This document shows, one piece after another, positions 1 through 5,050 of a DNA stretch of 5,050 nt (position 1 is the stretch's first letter; every line of letters begins with the position of its first letter). Origin of the DNA: Planctomycetales bacterium (GTDB lineage Bacteria; Planctomycetota; Phycisphaerae; SM23-33); the NCBI GenBank assembly GCA_030631085.1, contig DAOVLV010000189.1, positions 1-5,050 of the forward strand, given 5' to 3'. The position numbers and the translations under genes were made by a program. Under the pieces are notes generated by a model. The model searched no databases, was not told where the DNA came from, and worked only from the letters and a program-made list of their open reading frames with translations.

Positions 1-1149
1 GATTTCGCGTCGATTTGCGATGGCTTCGGATGCGAGGATCATTGCGACGGAGGTTCGCGGGTGCCAGAGTTTTTCCATTACCTCGACGAAGATTTTTGGC
101 GGCAGTTTCAGCCGACCTGCGGCATTGACAGCAGCGGCGAGTGTGATCGTATCGCCGCCGGTCAGTTTTTCTCTGCGGGAAATGAGTTGATTGATAGTCG
201 CCTGTATGAACGGTTTGGCCTCGTGGATTTCCAATCTCCCCGCCGCTATCAAGGCCGAAGTGGGGGCCGATTGCCCGCGCCGCTGTGAATCCTTGAGCAC
301 CTCAATAACCGCTGGCCCGACGGTGTTTATATCCAGCAGCGACGCGACGTGCAGCAGTTTATCCAGCAGGGCGATCTTTCCGGTTTTGTGGGCCGACAGT
401 ATGGCTTGGGCGATTTGCGGGGCGAATTTTTCCGGTTTCAGTCTCGCCAGTGCGTAAGCGGCGGCAGCGTGTTCATCGTCCGTTTGAGGTTTTTCGAGGA
501 TTTTAGCGATGGCGTTCGTGCAGGTTTTTCGCCCGGCGAGGCCTGCATCCAACGCCGCCGATGCGCGGACCTGCGGTTTGTCGTCGCCGAGCAGTTCGGC
601 CAGCGTCTTGTCATCGCCAAGCCGGCACGCCAGCAGGGCGGCAGTGGAGCGGATTTCGTCGGCTGGGTCATCGGCGGCGAGACGAAGCGCCTTGCGGACG
701 TGGACATTGTCGCGCCCGTCCAGAATGAGTCTGTGCAGAAAGACGCCCCTGGCATCGACGACCCGGTCATTATCGTCGCTGATGCAGGAGATGAATTTGA
801 CCAGGTAGAACCTGTCGAGTTGTTCGCCTTTTCGGGCGGGCGTGCGGAATTTCCCCAGGCGGTTCAGTACATTTACCATCGCGGAAAATTGGACGTCCCC
901 AGCCGGGTCTAGCCCGTTTTCTATCCGCTCGATGAGTTGAGGCCGATCTTCCGCGACGGACACCGCCAGGAGAATTCCCCGCTCGCGTCGGAGCGGGTCT
1001 TCGTCGCCGAGCATGTCGATGATTTGCAAGTCCCGCACAATCGGTATTGCCACCCAGGCTGCCGCTACGCCCAGAATCGCCGCAGTCAGACCGGTCATAA
1101 TTCGTCGCTGCCAGCGGTACTGCCTGAAATAACTCAATATCACACCCAT
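1..1149 (-). CDS. Membrane-anchored HEAT-repeat-like protein (3' end outside window)
   Basis: An uninterrupted frame of 383 codons from ATG at 1149 that runs off the left edge without a stop. An in-frame TAA at 1153-1155 rules out a more upstream start; an internal Met18 (codon at 1096-1098) is the only nearby alternative. The N-terminus is basic (RQYRWQRR at 9-16), followed by one hydrophobic segment at about 17-38 (GLTAAILGVAAAWVAIPIV), predicting a signal anchor with the rest outside the cytoplasm. Beyond it the protein is alpha-helical, with Ala/Leu-rich helix pairs and turn motifs of HEAT or PBS-lyase-like type. Examples are LGDEDPLRRERGILLA near 47-62, ADDPADEIRSTAALLACRLGD near 159-179, LGDDKPQVRASAALDAGLAG near 187-206, DDEHAAAAYALARL near 224-237, and AAAVNAAGRL near 338-347. 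No catalytic motif is visible. HEAT solenoids usually serve as protein-binding scaffolds; a role here is unknown. It starts 60 bp after the second asnB-like gene on the same strand, so it may belong to the same operon. The reading frame is secure, the repeat class fairly so, and the function is unassigned. Confidence 0.85.
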   Translation of the reverse strand, partial: MGVILSYFRQYRWQRRIMTGLTAAILGVAAAWVAIPIVRDLQIIDMLGDEDPLRRERGILLAVSVAEDRPQLIERIENGLDPAGDVQFSAMVNVLNRLGKFRTPARKGEQLDRFYLVKFISCISDDNDRVVDARGVFLHRLILDGRDNVHVRKALRLAADDPADEIRSTAALLACRLGDDKTLAELLGDDKPQVRASAALDAGLAGRKTCTNAIAKILEKPQTDDEHAAAAYALARLKPEKFAPQIAQAILSAHKTGKIALLDKLLHVASLLDINTVGPAVIEVLKDSQRRGQSAPTSALIAAGRLEIHEAKPFIQATINQLISRREKLTGGDTITLAAAVNAAGRLKLPPKIFVEVMEKLWHPRTSVAMILASEAIANRREI

Positions 1150-1162
1150 ACTTTATGAGTGT
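1142..1162 (-). promoter_or_regulatory. Potential hairpin covering the start codon of the HEAT-like gene
   Basis: On the transcribed strand, ACACTCAT (1162-1155) is followed by the loop AAAGT and then ATGGGTGT (1149-1142). The arms pair over 8 bp with one U-G wobble, and the start codon lies inside the 3' arm. No clear Shine-Dalgarno sequence lies in the usual position. Such a stem could limit ribosome access, or make initiation depend on ribosomes arriving from the upstream gene. The pairing is seen in the sequence; any regulatory effect is inference, and a stem this short can occur by chance. Confidence 0.3.
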
Positions 1163-1209
1163 ATGTCCGCCCGCCCGCTTCCGGCAAGGGTAATCATGTC
1201 CGGGCGATG
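1150..1209 (-). other. 60-bp spacer between the second asnB-like gene and the HEAT-like gene
   Basis: The spacer is GC-rich in its middle (GCGGGCGGGCGGAC on the coding strand) and AT-richer next to the start codon. CGCCCG and CGGGCG could pair across a loop of roughly 25 bases, but no T-run follows, so it does not look like an intrinsic terminator. No convincing promoter or Shine-Dalgarno sequence is seen. The gap is short enough for the HEAT-like gene to be read through from the amidotransferase genes, but an independent promoter inside the upstream gene cannot be excluded. Confidence 0.5.
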
Positions 1210-3150
1210 TCAATCGTCAAAGCGAATTCCCATAAGTTCCGACCATCGTATCAGGTTCACCATCCTCCAGATATGCCGGTCGAACCGTTTGCGTCCCTCG
1301 GCTACCGCTTGCCATTCCTTTTGGGCTTCCTGGAAGTTTAGTGGACTCACCGCCGAAGCCGCGTCGCTCCGAAAGGTACTGTCGGCCCAGGGTTTCAGGG
1401 CGGTCAACCAGTTTTTTTCGGGCGTCTCGAAACCTATTTTGTCCTTACGTTCCAGAATTTCTTCCGGAACGATTCCGTGCATTGCGCGGCGGAAAAGCAA
1501 CTTCCCCGTCCCGTCCGGACCGATGTGATATTCTTCGGGCAGGGACAGGCAAAACTCCGCCAGTTCCGGCGTCAGAAACGGGACACGACTCTCGACGGAA
1601 AAGGCCATGGAATTCCGGTCCTCATATCGAAGGAGTTTCGGGACGCTGGTCCGGGTCAGCGTCTCGAACATCTGCTCCCTGAGCGCATCGCGCCGGCGGC
1701 ATTGGCGGGGAAACTCGGGTAAAACCGAACGCCGGCGGAACCATTCGCCGTTAAGCCATTGAGGCAGAAGGTTTTGACCGATTAACCTCAAGGCGGGGGC
1801 TTTCAATTTGTCGGGCAGCATGAATGCGCCCGTATAGCACAGTATCCATAATCCCCCAGCTGGCCCCGGCAGCCGCATCGCCCGTGCGAGCAGACGTGCT
1901 GCAGCAAGTAATCGCCCCTGCCTCAAGAGAGAAGTTACGCGAGCGCCCACGAAATACCTGTATCCGCCCAGGATTTCGTCGGCTCCCTGCCCGTCCAGCA
2001 TGACTTTTATCCCGGCATCGTGCGCAAGGCGAAATACACGATACTGCGCATACATGCTCGTTGTGCTTACCGGCTCACTTTGTGCGCCGATCATATCGTC
2101 GAGGTCTCCGACCAGTTCTTCCGGACTGATTTTGACTTTATGCGAATGAGCACCCGCCTGATTAACGATAAGATCGACCCATTTTTCCTCGTTAATCGCA
2201 TTGTCCGAAGCAATGTAACTGAAGGTGCTGATTTGCAGGTCGGCTCCCTGGATGTGTCGCATGGCCATGACAATGGATGAAGAGTCGATCCCGCCGGATA
2301 ATGCCGCACCGACGGAAACATCGCTGCGAAGATGAATTTGAACGTTCCGGAGAAAAAGTTCCCGTAACCTTTCAGCCGCTGCATCAAACGACAGGTCCGC
2401 CTGCCGGGACGTGTCCATTCGCCAATAGCAAACCTGCTCCGGCTCGGAATGCGAATCGACGGGAATCTCAATGTAATGTGCCGAACGGAGCTGGCGAATG
2501 TCGGCCAGGAGGGTCTGGTCGCCGTAATCGGTCATGCCGAAACGAAGATACTCGTACAGACGGGACGGATTCGCCCGACGAGCGACGTCTCGAATCTCCA
2601 AAAGGGATTTTAATTCGCTGGAAAAAGCGAAAAACCGTTCACAACTGACGTAGTACAGAGGTTTAATCCCGAAAAAGTCGCGCACCAGCAGCAACTTGCG
2701 ATCTTTGGTGTCCAGAATGACGGCAGCGAACATTCCAACCAGGCGACTGATTGCCTCGTGCCCCCAATGCGCCCATGCCGACAACAGCACCTCGGTATCA
2801 CTTCGACTCCGAAAGCGGACCCCCTTCGCTTCGAGTTCTTCCCGCAGTTCGAGGTAGTTGTATATTTCCCCGTTGAAGACGATGTGATATCGCCCGTCGG
2901 GCGTGCTCATAGGCTGAGCGCCCGCCCGGGTAACGTCGAGAATGGACAATCGCCGGTGCGCAAATCCGACTGAACAGCCCCCCGGCAACTCGTCGATGTT
3001 TCGTGAAACCTTCACCGACCCATTCGGCGACCACGAAAGAAAACCAAGGTCGTCAGGCCCTCGATGCGCCAGGCAATCGCTCATTCGCGCAAGCGTTTCC
3101 GAGTTCACGCAGGTTCCGTCGAAACGTATAATCCCGGCAATTCCGCACAT
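1210..3150 (-). CDS. AsnB-like glutamine-hydrolysing asparagine synthetase family protein, complete
   Basis: Complete 646-residue paralogue of the upstream gene; the length is normal for the family. The Met at 3150 is chosen as start because it gives MCGIAG: Cys2 must become the free N-terminal nucleophile after Met removal. An in-frame Met 19 codons upstream (3207) would bury it and overlap the upstream gene. Glutaminase domain: Cys2, AHRGPDD at 28-34, HRRLSILD at 65-72, NGEIYN at 93-98, SDTEV at 117-121, RDFFGIKPLYY at 157-167. Synthetase domain: SGGIDSS PP-loop at 285-291, QSEP at 357-360, DGQGADE at 386-392, MAFSVESRVPFL at about 515-526, RKDKIGF at 568-574. All expected glutamine-pocket and ATP-loop residues are present, so it should be active. 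Between RGPDD and HRRLSI it has roughly 12 more residues than the upstream copy. No good Shine-Dalgarno sequence precedes the start. The 34-bp spacer suggests co-transcription and possibly coupled translation with the upstream copy. The acceptor may be aspartate or a cell-surface sugar acid; the sequence alone does not decide, so no gene symbol is given. Confidence 0.96.
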   Translation of the reverse strand: MCGIAGIIRFDGTCVNSETLARMSDCLAHRGPDDLGFLSWSPNGSVKVSRNIDELPGGCSVGFAHRRLSILDVTRAGAQPMSTPDGRYHIVFNGEIYNYLELREELEAKGVRFRSRSDTEVLLSAWAHWGHEAISRLVGMFAAVILDTKDRKLLLVRDFFGIKPLYYVSCERFFAFSSELKSLLEIRDVARRANPSRLYEYLRFGMTDYGDQTLLADIRQLRSAHYIEIPVDSHSEPEQVCYWRMDTSRQADLSFDAAAERLRELFLRNVQIHLRSDVSVGAALSGGIDSSSIVMAMRHIQGADLQISTFSYIASDNAINEEKWVDLIVNQAGAHSHKVKISPEELVGDLDDMIGAQSEPVSTTSMYAQYRVFRLAHDAGIKVMLDGQGADEILGGYRYFVGARVTSLLRQGRLLAAARLLARAMRLPGPAGGLWILCYTGAFMLPDKLKAPALRLIGQNLLPQWLNGEWFRRRSVLPEFPRQCRRRDALREQMFETLTRTSVPKLLRYEDRNSMAFSVESRVPFLTPELAEFCLSLPEEYHIGPDGTGKLLFRRAMHGIVPEEILERKDKIGFETPEKNWLTALKPWADSTFRSDAASAVSPLNFQEAQKEWQAVAEGRKRFDRHIWRMVNLIRWSELMGIRFDD

Positions 3151-3184
3151 GATAATCTGGTTTTTCGCCGCCCGTTTTGCGAAT
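3151..3184 (-). other. 34-bp spacer between the two asnB-like genes
   Basis: This short A/G-rich gap on the coding strand contains no hairpin followed by a T-run, no recognisable -35/-10 pair and no AGGAGG-like ribosome-binding site ahead of the ATG at 3150. The nearest purine-rich stretch (GGCGGCGAAAAACC) is a poor match to a Shine-Dalgarno sequence. The layout supports co-transcription of the two genes and suggests initiation that relies little on Shine-Dalgarno pairing. Confidence 0.6.
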
Positions 3185-5050
3185 TTAGTTTCCCGTGGTC
3201 TTGTCAATAAACTGCCTGAACCACAATTCCAGAGACAATGCTCCCCACAATGATCGTCCGAAGGGTTGCTCCGACTCGATTGCCGACGACAGCGACCGCG
3301 TATCGAAAAGCCCCCTTTCCCTGCAACGTTTGCTCAATACGATGTCCGTAACGAAATCACGCAGGTCTGTCTGCAACCACTTCGCCAATGGGACGGGGAA
3401 GCCCATTTTGTCTTTCCGGTTCAATACGTCCTGCGGGACGAGGTTTTCCACCGCCCTGCGGAACATGTATTTCAATTGACCGTTTTTGAACTTGGTAACG
3501 GGGGATATTGAGGCCATCAGTTCGACGAGACGGTGGTCGAGCAGCGGCACCCGCGACTCCAGCCCCCACGCCATGCTCGTACGATCCTCGACGTGGAGCA
3601 ACGATTGAAGATGCCCCTTCAGGTCGAAGCAGAAAATGCGGTTAATCTTCGCAGCCGCTCCGTGACTGTCGAAGATCGCCTTAAACTGCTCGAAGGTCTG
3701 CTCCGGATCGGAATGGAAGTCGTCGCTGAGAAATTTCCGGTTATCGCAGAAACGGTCAACCAGTCGGAAATATCGTCTTGCCGGTTCCTCGAAAAGTCCT
3801 TCCCGCCAGAAATTTTTCAGCATGGGCACGTAGTTTTCCAGGCTGGGAAGGCTGGGAACAATGGTTTCCAGCGTGGCGACGTACTTCGCCCGATGGGCTG
3901 TGTCTTCAATGGCGCCCCTGATGCACTCTTCGAGATACGCGACGAGGTATCTTGCATATCCGATGAACAGTTCGTCTCCGCCCTGTCCGCCGAGGACGAC
4001 CTTGACATGCTCGCCGGCCAGTTTGGAAACCCAGTATTGAGGGAAGACGCCCGGACCCGCAGCCGGTTCGTCCATGAAGTAGGTGATCTTTTCGATTGAC
4101 TGGGCGAAATCGTCGCAGTTGAGATAGGTTTCCAGATATTCCGTATTGTTGGATTGCGAAACCACCTTTGCGTAGCGTGTTTCGTCGAATTCGTTACCCT
4201 CGTGAAACGCGCCTGTAAAAGTTTTCAACGGGATATCATCACCCAGCAGCAATCTTGCCAGGCAAACCACTGCCGACGAATCCAGTCCGCCCGAAAGGTG
4301 CGTTCCGAGCGGTACATCCGCTCGAAGCCGAAGGCGGACGGAATCCTCCAGTATCCAGTTCAACTTGTCCACGAAGTAGGATTCATTATGCTCGGTATCG
4401 ATTTCGAAATTAATGTCCCAGTACTTGGTAATTTCCGGTGATTTTCCCGCCTTGAGGATCATGTTGTGTCCGGGCTGCAACTTTCGGACACCCTCAAACA
4501 ACGTATGGTCGTCGAGGCAGAACTGGTAAGTAAGATACTGTCTTAGCCCGTCTTCGCCGGCGCGAGGCTCAACCGCGCCGGTTGATAAAATAGCCTTAAT
4601 CTCCGAGGCAAACGTCAGCGATTCTCCGTTCCAGGTGTAATAGAACGGTTTGATGCCCATTCGGTCCCTGCTGCAGAAAAGCGTACGGTTCCCGGTGTCC
4701 CACAAGGCAAAAGACCACATCCCGTTGAAACGCTTCACGCACTCCGGCCCCCACTGCTCGTAGGCATGAACGATTACTTCGGTGTCCGAGTGCGTTCGGA
4801 ACCGGTGTCCGGCCTGGCGGAGTTGCCTGGCGATGTCCTGGTAGTTATAGATACATCCGTTAAATGTTACCCATATCGTTTCGTCTTCGTTGGCTAGCGG
4901 TTGATGGCCTGACTCCGGATCGATAATGGACAGGCGTTTGTGTCCTAACCCACACTCACCGCCCGGAGATATCCAGATACCTTCGTCGTCGGGTCCACGA
5001 TGGGCCAGAGTGCTTAGCATTTCTGCAAGCGTCTCGTTCATCGCTCCGGA
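3185..5050 (-). CDS. AsnB-like glutamine-dependent amidotransferase, upstream copy (5' end outside window)
   Basis: Partial gene for a class II glutamine amidotransferase / asparagine-synthetase-family enzyme. The family hydrolyses glutamine in the N-terminal domain and uses the ammonia to amidate an ATP-activated carboxylate (aspartate in true AsnB) in the cytoplasm. The frame stays open through the right edge (Ser-Gly-Ala before the Met at 5041), so that Met is internal. The true start and the catalytic Cys2 lie outside, probably only some 10 to 15 codons away. Counting from the Met at 5041: AHRGPDDEG at 13-21, HKRLSIID at 34-41, NGCIYN at 61-66, SDTEV at 85-89, RDRMGIKPFYY at 125-135, the ATP-binding SGGLDSS at 250-256, FDETRYA at 285-291, MDEP at 323-326 and GQGGDE at 352-357. 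Later come EDRTSMAWGLESRVPLLD and RKDKMGFPVP, the usual C-terminal family motifs. The usual Glu of NGEIYN is Cys here. The product stops 34 bp before the next asnB-like gene. The acceptor cannot be told from sequence; aspartate or a polysaccharide carboxylate are both possible. The family call is very secure, the substrate is not. Confidence 0.95.
   Translation of the reverse strand, partial: SGAMNETLAEMLSTLAHRGPDDEGIWISPGGECGLGHKRLSIIDPESGHQPLANEDETIWVTFNGCIYNYQDIARQLRQAGHRFRTHSDTEVIVHAYEQWGPECVKRFNGMWSFALWDTGNRTLFCSRDRMGIKPFYYTWNGESLTFASEIKAILSTGAVEPRAGEDGLRQYLTYQFCLDDHTLFEGVRKLQPGHNMILKAGKSPEITKYWDINFEIDTEHNESYFVDKLNWILEDSVRLRLRADVPLGTHLSGGLDSSAVVCLARLLLGDDIPLKTFTGAFHEGNEFDETRYAKVVSQSNNTEYLETYLNCDDFAQSIEKITYFMDEPAAGPGVFPQYWVSKLAGEHVKVVLGGQGGDELFIGYARYLVAYLEECIRGAIEDTAHRAKYVATLETIVPSLPSLENYVPMLKNFWREGLFEEPARRYFRLVDRFCDNRKFLSDDFHSDPEQTFEQFKAIFDSHGAAAKINRIFCFDLKGHLQSLLHVEDRTSMAWGLESRVPLLDHRLVELMASISPVTKFKNGQLKYMFRRAVENLVPQDVLNRKDKMGFPVPLAKWLQTDLRDFVTDIVLSKRCRERGLFDTRSLSSAIESEQPFGRSLWGALSLELWFRQFIDKTTGN

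Noticed and set aside
349..912. 187-residue open frame on the plus strand
   Set aside because: It lies antisense to the HEAT-like gene, whose minus-strand frame is longer, starts with a sensible membrane anchor and has repeat-like composition. The plus-strand translation shows no recognisable domain.
1163..1202. Direct repeat ATGTCCG at 1163-1169 and 1196-1202 as an operator pair
   Set aside because: Only seven bases match and the flanks differ, which is near chance level; no regulator family is suggested by it.
1168..1206. CGCCCG/CGGGCG pairing as a terminator between the second amidotransferase gene and the HEAT-like gene
   Set aside because: The stem is only about six pairs with a long loop and no T-run follows; the GC-rich repeat offers several equally weak pairings.
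438..1213. Two shorter minus-strand open frames (110 and 147 residues) that might suggest a broken gene
   Set aside because: They are in other frames than the continuous 383-codon frame starting at 1149. That frame is intact, so no frameshift or pseudogene needs to be invoked.
3151..3207. 19-residue N-terminal extension of the second AsnB-like protein from the Met at 3207
   Set aside because: The extension would bury the Cys2 nucleophile needed for class II glutaminase activity and would overlap the end of the upstream gene. The MCGIAG start at 3150 fits the family.
3838..3858. Short tandem repeat (GGCTGGGAA twice)
   Set aside because: It encodes a ProSerLeu-ProSerLeu stretch within the upstream AsnB-like protein, keeps the frame, and is too short to indicate a repeat array.
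3533..4099. 188-residue open frame on the plus strand
   Set aside because: It lies wholly antisense to the strongly supported upstream AsnB-like gene, in a stretch encoding family motifs such as GQGGDE; the translation has no domain signature.
5039..5041. ATG at 5041 as the start of the upstream AsnB-like gene
   Set aside because: The frame is open to the edge with Ser-Gly-Ala before this Met, matching the usual first few residues of the family, and a start here would lack the MCGI nucleophile segment.

Overview
The window holds three genes, all on the minus strand and head to tail. Reading from high to low coordinates they are: the 3' portion of a glutamine-dependent asparagine-synthetase-family amidotransferase (starts beyond the right edge, stops at 3185), a second complete paralogue of the same family (3150 to 1210), and the 5' portion of a membrane-anchored HEAT-repeat-like protein (1149 to beyond the left edge). 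Spacers are short (34 bp and 60 bp), with no convincing terminator or promoter between genes, so one transcript is the simplest reading. Coding density is very high, and no RNA genes, insertion sequences, CRISPR arrays or long repeats were seen.

Organism: clearly bacterial, with moderately high GC. Tandem, divergent AsnB-like proteins in a row are typical of surface-polysaccharide or other secondary amidation loci. A single-pass membrane protein carrying alpha-helical repeats, together with two visible starts that lack a good Shine-Dalgarno sequence, would fit Planctomycetota or a related environmental phylum. That placement is a guess from style, not from a marker gene.

How the genes may work together: both AsnB-like proteins have the N-terminal Ntn (class II) glutamine amidotransferase domain and the C-terminal ATP-pyrophosphatase synthetase domain with an SGGxDSS loop. 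They are therefore predicted to release ammonia from glutamine and use it to amidate an adenylated carboxylate. The true acceptor may be aspartate or, as often with tandem copies in polysaccharide clusters, a uronic acid or another carboxylate. The two copies differ clearly in their glutamine-pocket motif (NGCIYN against NGEIYN) and in the synthetase loop (GQGGDE against GQGADE), so they are old paralogues and not a recent duplication. The HEAT-like protein has no catalytic signature. Its link to the amidotransferases rests only on strand and spacing.

I did not find a clearly new biological system. The points most worth a second look are the Glu-to-Cys change in the upstream amidotransferase, the pairing of two unlike amidotransferases, the long edge-truncated HEAT-like gene, and a hairpin that covers the start codon of that gene.
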